From the NCBI GenBank assembly GCA_963717215.1, contig CAVQVS010000006.1, forward strand, positions 1,054,001 through 1,118,000: a DNA stretch of 64,000 nt. The letters run 5' to 3'. Shown here one piece after another: positions 1-9,243 of the stretch (the first letter of the stretch is position 1; the number at the start of each line of letters is the position of its first letter). The notes below the pieces were generated by a model. The model was not told the origin of the DNA. It saw only the letters and a list, made by a program, of their open reading frames with translations, and did no database searches. A program made the position numbers and the translations under genes. The DNA is from Roseiarcus sp963717215 (GTDB lineage Bacteria; Pseudomonadota; Alphaproteobacteria; Rhizobiales; Beijerinckiaceae).

Positions 1-1
1 C

Positions 2-1161
2 CTTGGTGAACAGCCCTGGTGCAATAATTTCCTGAAGAAAGAAGATATTGGCAAGGAGCCGTATTATCCCCTGCGGGTGCTCTATTGCCACCGCTGCTGC
101 GCCTCCCAGCTCGACTTCACCGTCAAGAAGGAGGTCATGTTCGGTGACCATACTTATCTGTCTGGAGTGACGCGATCTCTGTCGGACCATTTCGCCAACG
201 TCGCGCGCGAAGTTGACGAACGCTTCTTCAAGGGCCGATCGGAGAAATCGGTCCTCGACATAGGTTCCAACGACGGTACGCAACTCAAGCACTTCCAGGC
301 GCTTGGGTATGACGTCCTCGGGGTCGAAATCCTCCAAAACCACATCGCAAATCGCCAGCGCCGCTGGCGTGCCGACGCTAAACACTTTCTTCAACCTGGA
401 GACAATGCAGACAATCGGCCGTCGATTTGATGTCTGCAACGCTGCCGGCGTTTTCTTTCATCTCGAGGAGCTGCATTCCGTCTGCGAGGCCATCAAGTGG
501 GGTCTGAAACCGGATGGCGTTTTCGTCGTGCAGTTTCTCTATATGAAAAGCATCATGGAGAATCTGGCGTTCGATCAGATTTATCATGAGCATCTGCTCT
601 ACTATACGCTTCAAACTATTGAGACGTTGCTCCGCGCCCACGGGCTCGCCATGTTCGATGCGCGTCTCGACCCGATCCACGGGGGCTCAATTATCGGCTT
701 CATCTCTCACGCGGGCGCTCGCCCGGTCTCCTACACAACTCGAGACCATGCGCGCTCAGGAGCAGGCGTCGGGCTGCAATGGGATCGAGGCCTATCGGGA
801 TTTCGACCGGCGGATCAAGCGGATGAAGGAGGAGAACCTTGCTTATCTCGATGCGGCTCGCCGCACGGGCAAGCGCGTCTTCGGTTTCGGCGCGCCGGTC
901 AAGGGAAACACGATGTTGAATTATTTTGGCGTCGGGCCGGAAAACATAGAGTGTCTTGTCGAAAAGAACCCGCTGCGCCGCGGCCTCTATTCGCCCGGCA
1001 TGCATATCCCAATCGTTATGGAGGACGAACTGACCGAGCCGCCCGACATCTATTACGTCCTCGCCTGGAATTTCAAGAATGAGATTGTCGCCAACAACAA
1101 GGCGCTGATCGAACGCGGCGTCGAATTCTACTTTCCGGTCGATCCGAAAGTGAATGGATGA
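2..1161 (+). CDS. Sugar C-methyltransferase (NovU/Methyltransf_13-23-14 type), 5'-truncated by the window, two frameshifts
   Basis: SAM-dependent C-methyltransferase, a family that methylates a carbon of NDP-keto-deoxysugars. Seen: the tail of an N-terminal Cys pair region (LYCHRCCASQLDF), a SAM motif VLDIGSNDGTQL near base 260, and the C-terminal family motif GFGAPVKGNTMLNYFG near base 885. The open frame is broken twice: frame 2 passes to frame 3 near base 328 (GVE then SSKTTSQIA) and frame 3 to frame 1 near base 729 (ARPV then PTQLETMR). Each needs removal of one base, and the joined product matches the family throughout, so sequencing indels are the simplest cause. Its TGA overlaps the next ATG (ATGA), indicating an operon with the reductase. 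The true start lies left of the window. Confidence 0.8.
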
Positions 1162-2105
1162 GGGTTCTCGTCACCGGCAGTTCCGGCTTTCTCGGCACGG
1201 CTCTGTGCGCCTGGCTGGAGCGCCAGCATTGCGCGATCGAGCGCCTCAATTCGCGCAATGCGGACTTGCGCGACGCCGGCAGTCTCTCGGCGTTCGCAGG
1301 AGAAAAGTACGACATCATTTTTCATCTGGCCGCCTGGACCCAGGCTGGGGATTTTTGTCTTCGTTTCCCCGGCGAACAATGGATCATCAATCAGCAAATC
1401 AACACCAACGTGCTCGCCTTCTGGGCACGGCGCCAGCCGCAAGCCAAGCTCGTCTTCATGGGTACAAGTTGCGCTTATGCGCCGGGGTCGGATTTGCGCG
1501 AGAGCGAATATATGCTCGGCGAGCCGATCGACAGCCTCTACACCTACGCCATGACGAAGCGGATGCTGTACCAGGGCGCGCGCGCCCTTAATCAGCAGTA
1601 CGGGCTACGGTATCTGTGCGCGGTGCCGTCGACGCTCTACGGGCCGGGTTATCACACCGACGGTCGCCAGATGCATTTCATTTTTGACCTTATCCGCAAG
1701 ATCATCCGGGGCAAGGAATTGGGCGAGACAGTCGTGCTCTGGGGCGACGGGTATCAGAAGCGGGAACTTGTGGCGGTGGACGATTTCGTCCGTGTTCTTT
1801 GGGATCTCACCGAAAAGCGCCAAGATGACATTTTCAACATCGGCGCCGGCGAAGAATACTCGATCCGCATCTTTGCCGACAAGATATGCGCTATCGTCGG
1901 CTATTCAAGCGACAAGATTGAATACGATACAAACCGCTATGTCGGTGCGACGTCAAAATGTCTGAACGTCGAAAAAATCAAAGATGTCCTTCCCAACTAT
2001 CGTTTGACGCCGCTCGACGAAGGATTAAGCAAGACAATTGAATGGTTTTATAACACAGGGGCTTACAAGATAGTTTCAGGTGACGCACGAATAGGTGGCG
2101 AGTGA
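1158..2105 (+). CDS. NAD(P)-dependent sugar epimerase/reductase, GDP-fucose synthase (WcaG/Fcl)-like
   Basis: Extended short-chain dehydrogenase/reductase of 315 residues. Seen: an N-terminal Rossmann motif GSSGFLG (residues 7-13), a GTSCAY segment supplying the catalytic Ser, and a YAMTK catalytic Tyr/Lys pair. The order and the CAVPSTLYGPG segment resemble GDP-4-keto-6-deoxymannose epimerase/reductases. It probably acts in the cytoplasm on an NDP-keto sugar, which would suit the preceding C-methyltransferase. A GDP-heptose set 20 kb away makes a GDP-6-deoxyheptose route possible, but the substrate cannot be read from sequence. It overlaps its neighbours by 4 bases on both sides (ATGA upstream, GTGA downstream), so three genes are translationally coupled. 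Confidence 0.85.
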   Translation: MRVLVTGSSGFLGTALCAWLERQHCAIERLNSRNADLRDAGSLSAFAGEKYDIIFHLAAWTQAGDFCLRFPGEQWIINQQINTNVLAFWARRQPQAKLVFMGTSCAYAPGSDLRESEYMLGEPIDSLYTYAMTKRMLYQGARALNQQYGLRYLCAVPSTLYGPGYHTDGRQMHFIFDLIRKIIRGKELGETVVLWGDGYQKRELVAVDDFVRVLWDLTEKRQDDIFNIGAGEEYSIRIFADKICAIVGYSSDKIEYDTNRYVGATSKCLNVEKIKDVLPNYRLTPLDEGLSKTIEWFYNTGAYKIVSGDARIGGE

Positions 2106-5068
2106 CGGCGAGGATGCGGGTCCTTCTAGTCGCGAGCGACCTTTACAAGACCAGCGGCGGTGGACAGACCGTCTATAAAAAGCTTATCGAATCCGCGCCG
2201 GAGATCGATTTTTTCTATTTCAGGGAAAACGAGACCGAGGAGGCGCATCGCCCGCCGAACGCCACAGCGCTGCGGTTGCGGCCAGTTGGCGAACTTCCGC
2301 TACGCTTGCCACCTCCGTCCATCGGCTACGTCACCCAAGCCTTCCGCGAAGCGGATCGGGTCGCGAGTTCGGTCGCCGGGCAGAGTTTCGACATCGTCGA
2401 TATCCCCGACTTCATGACTTGTGGGGGGGCCCTGAAAGTGGCCCTCGCGAATCGCGGCGTGAAGATCGGCCGGCTTGTTCTCGCCATGCACGGCAACATA
2501 TCCGAAAGCATCGCGATGAACTGGACCGGGGAGGGGGCCGACTCGATCTTCGAGCAGCGCTTCCTCGAGCGCGCGCAATTTAGCGCGGCCGACGCCATTT
2601 ACGCGATTTCGCCACGCTATATGCGCGAGTGGCAAGCGATTGTGCAAAGAGACATTCACTATATCGATCCTGCGCACTTCGCGTCTGCCCAGGCGACGAT
2701 CGACGCCTGGAGGCCTCCGCAACCTTCCCGGCCGTCGCTTTATTGTGTTGGACGTTCCGAGCGCCGGAAGGGTAACGATCTCTTTGTCGAGCTTGTGCGT
2801 TGGCTGGACCCCTCGACTTTCGACATAGCCGCCCATATCGGAGATCAGGATGTCAGTTCCCCTCGGAGCTCGGCGCAACGGTTGGCCGATATCGCCGAAG
2901 CAAGGGGAATCAAGGTCGAATATCGACCGACCCTGGATCGTGAAGGGCTTCTAAAGCTTTTCGCCGCCTCATCGATCCTCGTTCTTCCGGTGCGCTACAA
3001 CTCGCTCAACCTGATCGCGCTCGACGCGCTTTTTTCCGGCTGTCCGGTTGCCGTGTCGTCGAAAGCCGGCGTCTGCGACTACCTCGATCAATTCCATCCC
3101 AATCTCCCCTACATCAAGATTGATTTGGATAATCTCTACGCGAGCGTTCCGCGCATCCGCGATCTCGTCGAGAATTATGAAAGCCATCGGCGCCTGCTTC
3201 ACGAGCGCCTGATCCAGTATCCTCCGCTACCCATCTCCCGTCCCGACATCGGCGCGGTTTACGAAGCGATACTGGCGGGACCTGCTTGTGGTCAGACCAT
3301 GCAGCTCGGCTTGCCTCTGGTCGAATATGAATCTCCGCCTAAACCGGCTCGAGCCGTGGACTTCAAGGGCGTGCCGCGACGGAGTGTCTTGCGTAAAATC
3401 TATAAAGCGCGGCCACGAATTTTGCAGCCATCGCGCAAACTGATCAAGGCGGTGGCCCGACTTGTCGTGGGAAAGATTTCTTCTTCAAAATCACAATACT
3501 TCGGCGATCCGAGATATTTCGACACGGCAGTCAATTCGCTGCAAATTCACCGGCGGCTCGAACAGGTTTCGAACCAAAGGGAATTGAACCAGGACGCGCT
3601 GAAAGAGCGGCTGCTGGCGAATTACCGGAATGCGACGAGTCCGCTGTTTCGCTGCAACTTCTGGCTCGACATCGCGCGCATCGAGCGTCTTCGCGGCAAC
3701 GATCTCATCGCCGTCGCCTATGAGCTTCGGGTGTTACGACTCCTGGGGGACGATCGGATGGGGTTGTTGCCGCGCGTGAGCGATACGATGAGGCAGCACG
3801 GATTCAAGCAGGAGGCCGACGCCGCGCAGGCCATGTTCGGCGACCCGGTCCGCGCGGACGAACGTGTTTATGCGTTTCTGCAGGCGGCGTTCGAGCGCCT
3901 CAAAAAAAATGAGGAGAAACCGTTTCAGATTCTCGACGATCGGCGAAGCGGGAGTCCCAGAGTGGCCGTCATTGTGTCGCTCTACAAGGCAGCGGACAAA
4001 CTGAGCAATTTTCTCACCGCGATTGCTCAACAGACCTTAGTCCGACAAGGCAAAGTCGAGTTCATCCTGGTGGACAGCGGTTCACCCACGAAGGAGCGGG
4101 AAGCGCTCGAGGGTTTTCTCCGCGACAATCCGCTGAGCGTCGTCTACGCGCGCTCGCATGCGCGGGAGACCATTCAGGCCGCTTGGAATCGAGGCATCGG
4201 CCTCGCCCGCGCGCCCTACCTCGTGTTTCTCGGCGCGGACGAGAGTCTTTATCCGGAAACGCTCGAGGTTCTGGCGCAAGAACTGGACGAGAACCCCGGC
4301 GTGGATTGGGTCATGAGCAATTCCCTTGTCACGGCGGTTGACGACGCGGGGCTCTACGAGAAGGACGTCATGCCGTACGACCGAACCGGCGCCGGCAAGG
4401 ACCATGTCTACCTCGAGACCTGCTATCTCTCATGGGTCGGCGGCATGTACCGCAAAAGCATTCATGACCGGTTCGGCTATTATGACGAAACGTTCGGCGC
4501 GGCCGGCGATACGGAATTTAAGAACCGTATTCTACCTTACATAAGCACGAAGTTTATCGACCGCGGTCTCGGGCTCTTCCTCAATTATCCCGAGGGCCAG
4601 ACCACACTGAGTCCTCGGGCCGAGATCGAGGACCTCCGGGCTTGGTATATGCACCGCACGCCGGGCGGCGTTCGCTACGCGTTTGAAAATCGACCTGTCG
4701 AGGATGCGGAGGCGATGCTGCGCCTGACGCTCGGCTACCGCAAGTCCTTTTGCAAGCATTTCAGCTCTGACATTGAATACGGACACTATTTGGCGCGGTA
4801 TATCAAAGCGCAAAAGCCGGATTCGGCGGTGGCCGGGGCGGTCGACGCGGGACTTGCCGACATGCTGCAAAGCTTGCGTGAGTTCGAATTCTCCTGGCGC
4901 GTGCCGGGCAGTTGGGAGAACTTCGCTCTCATGTTCCGCGCGAGAAGGGCTGCGATGCGCCATCAAAAAGCGCACAGTCTCGCGCTCGGGGCATCAGCGA
5001 GGCCTTGCTATGATCTCTTGAACGACAATCGCTACGAGCAGCATTCGTGGCTCTGGCGATCGAAGTAA
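2102..5068 (+). CDS. Two-domain glycosyltransferase (GT4 fused to GT2)
   Basis: Protein of 988 residues with two glycosyltransferase modules. Residues about 5-400 are GT4-like (GT-B fold): a glycine-rich SGGGQTVYKKL near the N-terminus, VGRSERRKGNDLF in the middle and a late VLPVRYNSLNLIALDAL segment. That last segment is a divergent form of the E-x7-E region, with the first Glu absent. Residues about 620-850 are GT2-like (GT-A): VAVIVSLYKAADKL, FILVDSGS and FLGADESLYP, where a DxD-type site is expected. The linker and C-terminus are unassigned. One polypeptide could add two consecutive sugars. The GTG start at 2102 overlaps the upstream stop; an internal ATG at 2114 (MRVLLVAS) is an equally good start. 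Acceptor and donors are unknown. Confidence 0.85.
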   Translation: MTARMRVLLVASDLYKTSGGGQTVYKKLIESAPEIDFFYFRENETEEAHRPPNATALRLRPVGELPLRLPPPSIGYVTQAFREADRVASSVAGQSFDIVDIPDFMTCGGALKVALANRGVKIGRLVLAMHGNISESIAMNWTGEGADSIFEQRFLERAQFSAADAIYAISPRYMREWQAIVQRDIHYIDPAHFASAQATIDAWRPPQPSRPSLYCVGRSERRKGNDLFVELVRWLDPSTFDIAAHIGDQDVSSPRSSAQRLADIAEARGIKVEYRPTLDREGLLKLFAASSILVLPVRYNSLNLIALDALFSGCPVAVSSKAGVCDYLDQFHPNLPYIKIDLDNLYASVPRIRDLVENYESHRRLLHERLIQYPPLPISRPDIGAVYEAILAGPACGQTMQLGLPLVEYESPPKPARAVDFKGVPRRSVLRKIYKARPRILQPSRKLIKAVARLVVGKISSSKSQYFGDPRYFDTAVNSLQIHRRLEQVSNQRELNQDALKERLLANYRNATSPLFRCNFWLDIARIERLRGNDLIAVAYELRVLRLLGDDRMGLLPRVSDTMRQHGFKQEADAAQAMFGDPVRADERVYAFLQAAFERLKKNEEKPFQILDDRRSGSPRVAVIVSLYKAADKLSNFLTAIAQQTLVRQGKVEFILVDSGSPTKEREALEGFLRDNPLSVVYARSHARETIQAAWNRGIGLARAPYLVFLGADESLYPETLEVLAQELDENPGVDWVMSNSLVTAVDDAGLYEKDVMPYDRTGAGKDHVYLETCYLSWVGGMYRKSIHDRFGYYDETFGAAGDTEFKNRILPYISTKFIDRGLGLFLNYPEGQTTLSPRAEIEDLRAWYMHRTPGGVRYAFENRPVEDAEAMLRLTLGYRKSFCKHFSSDIEYGHYLARYIKAQKPDSAVAGAVDAGLADMLQSLREFEFSWRVPGSWENFALMFRARRAAMRHQKAHSLALGASARPCYDLLNDNRYEQHSWLWRSK

Positions 5069-5441
5069 AGAAAGCTTGCCATTATGTCGCGAGTTTCGAA
5101 CCACCCGCGGCGGATAGTTTGTACCGACCAGCGGCGACCAAAGTGCGTCGAGGTTAGCTCGCCAATCCCGGCGTCGGCGACGTATTAACGCAGATATCCT
5201 GGTTGAGGCCGAAGCAAGCCTAGCGATCACGCGCGGAGACGTGCTAGCTCAAGTTGCTAACAGCCGTCCCATCGTCGGCCCCATCGGGAACCGGCCCGGA
5301 GGGCTGTGCCGTAGAATCGGCCGTTGACGGCAAGCAGCTTCTGATCTGCCGCCACATTTTGGGCCTTCTCGAGGCGGCGGCGATCTCCGCGTACATCTTC
5401 GGCCTAGGGTAGCGCTTGGGGGCGAGTGAGGCAATGCACCG
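5069..5441. other. Intergenic gap without a recognisable gene
   Basis: 373 bases between the glycosyltransferase and the acyltransferase. Short open frames exist on both strands but none resembles a known protein, and no clear Shine-Dalgarno site, terminator or promoter stands out. It marks the edge of the GC-rich block before the AT-rich acyltransferase gene. Confidence 0.4.
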
Positions 5442-6479
5442 ATGAAAGAGCAAATCCGCACTCTAACTTCGTTACGGTTCTTCGCGGCCCTTGCAGTAAT
5501 GTTATTTCACGTCCCGTTCGTCCTGCCGGCTGCAACAAAGGAAATGATCTTATCAAAGGGGAGCTTAGGCGTTGGTTTCTTTTTCGTATTATCGGGATTT
5601 ATTTTGACACACGCGCATTATGACGAGCACGTTCAGCCTTTAGAGTTCTATAAAAAGAGAATTGCTCGTGTTTATCCTATTCATTTGCTAACCTTGATTA
5701 TTTGGTGCTATCTATTTTATTACTCCTGGGGCAATAACCCGGAGGATAAATTTAATAGCTTTATTCCTAACGTAATTTTGATGCATAGTTTATTTGCGGG
5801 GCCTCTTTTCACGCTCGGCTACAACGCGGTAAGCTGGAGCCTTTCAGTCGAGGTTTTTTTCTACTTGATATTCCCTCTTCTCAGACAAGGTCGCGTAATA
5901 ACAGGCACTCTTATTCTACTCATAACAGCCGAGGTGGGAATTGGACGTTGGTGGCCAGATCCGAATCAAATTATTCCTGATTTTTACTACTTCAATCCAT
6001 TAGCACGGTTACCGGAATTCGTTACAGGAATGGGCGCATATTACCTATACAACCGCATGCCAAGTCTACGTTTTCCAAATTGCATGGAAATATCGTCATT
6101 GATTGTGGTTATTATTGCGTGCTCATTTAATTGGCCTTCTAAATTCTACTTTACTGGCCTAGGTGTGTTGTTTTCTGTCCTAATTGTAATTTTTGCGAAG
6201 CAGGAAGGCATTATATCTGGATTTTTGAGTAGGAAAATATTTGTTGTGCTCGGAGAATCTTCATATAGTCTTTATATGATCCATCATATGTACCTAAGGT
6301 GGCTTAACAATAGTATAGGAGGAAAAATATCTGGTGAAATACTGCTAGTTGTTGGCTTACTAACTACTATTTTACTCTCAGTACTATTATACTATGCATT
6401 CGAAAAGCCTGCAAGGAGATTTATTATTAGGAATTTAGCTGCTTCTGTAAAAGCGGAGTTACCCTCAACTATGATCTAA
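5442..6479 (+). CDS. Acyltransferase 3 family membrane protein (OafA/YrhL-like)
   Basis: Integral membrane O-acyltransferase of 345 residues, expected to transfer acetyl or another acyl group to a surface sugar. Seen: the N-terminal family signature RTLTSLRFFAALAVMLFH with the His in the first helix, LGVGFFFVLSGFILTH, a KRIARVYPIH segment, and about ten hydrophobic helices. The motif VSWSLSVEVFFYLIFPL is also typical. Length is normal for the single-domain form (no C-terminal SGNH domain). The gene is far richer in A and T than everything around it (many codons ending in A/T), so recent acquisition from a lower-GC donor is likely. It stands alone with about 370 and 210 bases on its sides. Confidence 0.9.
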   Translation: MKEQIRTLTSLRFFAALAVMLFHVPFVLPAATKEMILSKGSLGVGFFFVLSGFILTHAHYDEHVQPLEFYKKRIARVYPIHLLTLIIWCYLFYYSWGNNPEDKFNSFIPNVILMHSLFAGPLFTLGYNAVSWSLSVEVFFYLIFPLLRQGRVITGTLILLITAEVGIGRWWPDPNQIIPDFYYFNPLARLPEFVTGMGAYYLYNRMPSLRFPNCMEISSLIVVIIACSFNWPSKFYFTGLGVLFSVLIVIFAKQEGIISGFLSRKIFVVLGESSYSLYMIHHMYLRWLNNSIGGKISGEILLVVGLLTTILLSVLLYYAFEKPARRFIIRNLAASVKAELPSTMI

Positions 6480-6693
6480 ATTGTCTTCGAGAGCGCCCGC
6501 TACCGCAAAAAGGGGCTCTTCGATGCCGCGGCAGCTGGGCGACGGGGGTTTCCGAACACTCAGCGCTCTAATCCCTGTGCGAGAGTAAGAGTTGGATCGA
6601 CCGGGCGAAATTAATTTGTTAACTGACAAGAAGCGAGGATCCGCTTGGGCTTCGCGGAAGATCGTCCACGCAAGCTTGCGAAGGAGTTAATGG

Positions 6694-7530
6694 ATGAAAG
6701 CGGCTGATCGTCCCGCTGTTGATCGTCCCGATGTCTACCAGCGACTTATTGAGTCGCGCCGTGCATTTCCAGCTTGCCAAATCACCCAGCCATTATTGAT
6801 AAACTCGGTTCCGAAATGTGGTACAATACTGCTTAGGAACATCGTCTGGATGTTTTGGCCAGAGACCGACTGGTGGCTGCCGTTTGTTGACGGAGGAGAT
6901 CTCCCCGAGGTCTATCTTCGTTCGCAGCAGGCGCCGACCGTGTTTGTCGGTCATATCGATTATTCGCCGGTCGCGTTGTGGCATACGCGGCTCTGCAAGA
7001 AACTCATCGTTGTTCGACACCCCGAGCAATATGCGCTGTCATTCGCGCGGTTCCTTTTGACTAAAGAATTTCAGGCAATATCGCCGATAGCTCGACTAGT
7101 CGCATCGCACCAGTTGTCACTGCGTGAGATCGTCCGTCTGGTTTTGCTCGGGACACACTACCAGGGCGAAACCATCCCCGGCATCCGAGATCAGTTCACG
7201 AATAAGGCGTTGGCATGGATCGATGCGGATGCCCGTCTGATCCGATATGAGGAGTTGTTCCGGGCTGCCTCAGCGCCTCGGGCAATGCGGAGTAAGCGCT
7301 ATTTCAAGGCGTTGTTTGCGTTCCTGGGTGTGGATCTTCCGTCTGATTGGGTTGCGCGGGTAGAAGCAGGCGCCAACCGGTCCGCCAGTACAACGAGTCC
7401 GGAGAACCTGCATTTCACTGTCGAGATGGAAAACGGAGGTTCAGAATTGGGACCACATGAAGTGCGGCTGCTACAAGTCTTGGCGCCGGGGCTCACGCAA
7501 GCGCTTGGCTACAAAGCGCGGTGGCGGTAA
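6694..7530 (+). CDS. Sulfotransferase family protein
   Basis: Protein of 278 residues with the two PAPS-binding signatures of cytosolic-type sulfotransferases. Residues 36-48 (NSVPKCGTILLRN) correspond to the 5'-phosphosulfate loop (PKSGT-type), and residues 104-117 (LIVVRHPEQYALSF) to the 3'-phosphate site with Arg and Ser. It may sulfate a glycan or lipid precursor made by this locus. An AAGGAG site about 8 bases upstream supports the ATG at 6694. No transmembrane segment is obvious. Similarity is confined to the motifs, so the acceptor and even the sulfuryl donor are inferred. Confidence 0.7.
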   Translation: MKAADRPAVDRPDVYQRLIESRRAFPACQITQPLLINSVPKCGTILLRNIVWMFWPETDWWLPFVDGGDLPEVYLRSQQAPTVFVGHIDYSPVALWHTRLCKKLIVVRHPEQYALSFARFLLTKEFQAISPIARLVASHQLSLREIVRLVLLGTHYQGETIPGIRDQFTNKALAWIDADARLIRYEELFRAASAPRAMRSKRYFKALFAFLGVDLPSDWVARVEAGANRSASTTSPENLHFTVEMENGGSELGPHEVRLLQVLAPGLTQALGYKARWR

Positions 7531-7694
7531 GACGGAACCCGTAGGCTGACCTCCGCGTTGTTTGCACCGCATTGGGCCCGCAAACAGTGACTCGCGCGAC
7601 GAACTTCACCTCCGCTCCGATATTCCCCGCCGAGGGCGAATGACTCAGTTCAGGAGTGACGTCGGCCAATGGTAAAGTGGTGTAATTCATTTTT

Positions 7695-7928
7695 TCACTG
7701 TTCCGAAAAGACTTCCAGGTCTTCGCGCTCGCTCGCGTCACCGCTGCCAAACAAAATCGAGCGCGTGACGACGAAACCCGATATCACGAAGAACAGCTCC
7801 ACACCGCTATAAAATGGCGTGTAAAGCGGCAAAGTCGACCTCGATCCAAGTGTAGTCAACAGGGCAATCGCGACCCCGCGCAAAGCTTGAGTGTCTAGAA
7901 GCTTGGCCTTCATCAGACGTTCTCTCAC
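7695..7928 (-). pseudogene. Remnant of an acyltransferase 3 gene (N-terminal fragment)
   Basis: Only the first helices of an acyltransferase 3 protein are present: MKAKLLDTQALRGVAIALL and PFYSGVELFFVISGFVVTRS, which match the family N-terminus, followed by about 20 unrelated residues and a stop. A full protein would need about 300 more residues. The expected central part (helix with the catalytic His) is also altered: where family members carry a His-containing stretch after ALRGVAI, this copy reads TTLGSRS. The MKAK start lies near 7913. Most likely a decayed gene; not close enough in sequence to the intact acyltransferase at 5.4-6.5 kb to be a recent copy. Confidence 0.7.
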
Positions 7929-8047
7929 AGAACTGATCCCTTTTCGGCGCTCCGAGGCGGATTAGGCGAAAAATCAGGAAATGAGTTCAACCGAGCTCAA
8001 CACAGCGAAAATATGGGTTTGAAAGCGATCGATTACTGTAAGCTTGC

Positions 8048-9058
8048 TTAGCCGGCGCTAGCCAGCAGGACATGCCCCATACGCTCGAACTGATAGCCCA
8101 ACGGTTTCAGGATCGCCATGCAAGCCTCGTCCGTCATGTCCAGACGGCCAGGGTGATTATGAATGTCGATGGAAAGAAATGGCTTATGACGCCTTAGAGT
8201 CTCTTGGCCGCCTTTCAGGACCTTGTCCTCGAAGCCTTCAACGTCAATTTTCGCAACGATCGTCGTTGCCTCACCGAGTTGCAATTGCTCCGCAAGCGAG
8301 TCGAGCGTCCGTACCTCGACCTCGTAGCCGACAGCGCCGGGGTACAATTTCTCGGTGGACAATTGCAGGCGCGATCCTTCGGGCAGATACGGCGTCAGCC
8401 CTGAGGGATCTTCCGGAAGCTCCATGAAGGACAAGTGGCCAGCCGCGTCCGACAGCGCGAAAGGCAAGACGGTTACGCTCCGTGCGCCGTTTCGGGTCAG
8501 TGTTTTGTCGAGATAGTCGCAAGCCCGCCGCGACGGTTCAAACGAGACGATCCGTAGCCCTTCAGGAAAACTCAGAGCGTAGGGAACAGTCATGGTTCCC
8601 GCGGCCGCGCCAATGTCCAGGAACACAGTATTGTCGCCGAATTTGGACTTCATCCATTCCCAATGCGCCGTTTCGACGAGCAGGCTCATTTGTCGATCCG
8701 CGCTTGCAGTCAAGCAATCGCGCATGATCATGAGCGTATAGCGAGGCAGCAGCAGCGAAACGCCATTCAGGCGGACCAGGAACCAGGAATCGATCGAACT
8801 GGCTGCGATCGCATCGAGGCGGCCCTGCACGATCGCACGCCATCCGAGTTCCTGCGCGAGGGGCGAAGCTTCCTCGGCCCTCATGGCGCGCCAGTCAGGC
8901 ATGTCGGGCTTCAGGAAACTGAAAGTGCCGAGGAAATCGCGCAGACCTTGGGCGAGCGTTTTAGCTTCTGGCGACTCACGCCGGCCAAAACTCAGCGCGT
9001 CGAGCAGCCTCTTTTTCTCAACGCGCGCACCTCTGGCCGAAGACTTGTCGTCCCGCAT
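8048..9058 (-). CDS. FkbM family methyltransferase
   Basis: SAM-dependent O-methyltransferase of 336 residues. Seen: SAM-binding FLDIGAAAGTMTVP (residues 146-159), acidic FEPSRRACDYL (about 173-183) and the FkbM hallmark AKIDVEGFEDKVLKGG (about 269-284). FkbM enzymes methylate hydroxyls of sugars or polyketides; here a glycan sugar is the natural guess. The first 130 residues are not assigned to a domain. It is transcribed leftward, as is a second FkbM gene just upstream with about 185 bases between them, so the two may be co-transcribed and methylate different positions. Confidence 0.85.
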   Translation of the reverse strand: MRDDKSSARGARVEKKRLLDALSFGRRESPEAKTLAQGLRDFLGTFSFLKPDMPDWRAMRAEEASPLAQELGWRAIVQGRLDAIAASSIDSWFLVRLNGVSLLLPRYTLMIMRDCLTASADRQMSLLVETAHWEWMKSKFGDNTVFLDIGAAAGTMTVPYALSFPEGLRIVSFEPSRRACDYLDKTLTRNGARSVTVLPFALSDAAGHLSFMELPEDPSGLTPYLPEGSRLQLSTEKLYPGAVGYEVEVRTLDSLAEQLQLGEATTIVAKIDVEGFEDKVLKGGQETLRRHKPFLSIDIHNHPGRLDMTDEACMAILKPLGYQFERMGHVLLASAG

Positions 9059-9243
9059 TTTTCGCTGCCCCTATGGCTGCCCACGACCGCTGTCGGGCGC
9101 GCGATTGATAGCCAACGCGATTAACAACCTTGGCGAGGACAGACCCCCGGAAAAACTCACTTCCCACCGGCGACGCCGCGACCGTCGCCCTCAAGCTTTA
9201 TACGGCTGCACAAGGATAACATTTTTTGTTCTTTATCAATTCG

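Noticed and set aside
7545..7600. GTTTGC/GCAAAC stem as terminator of the sulfotransferase gene
   Set aside because: Loop of 14 bases, short stem and no T tract.
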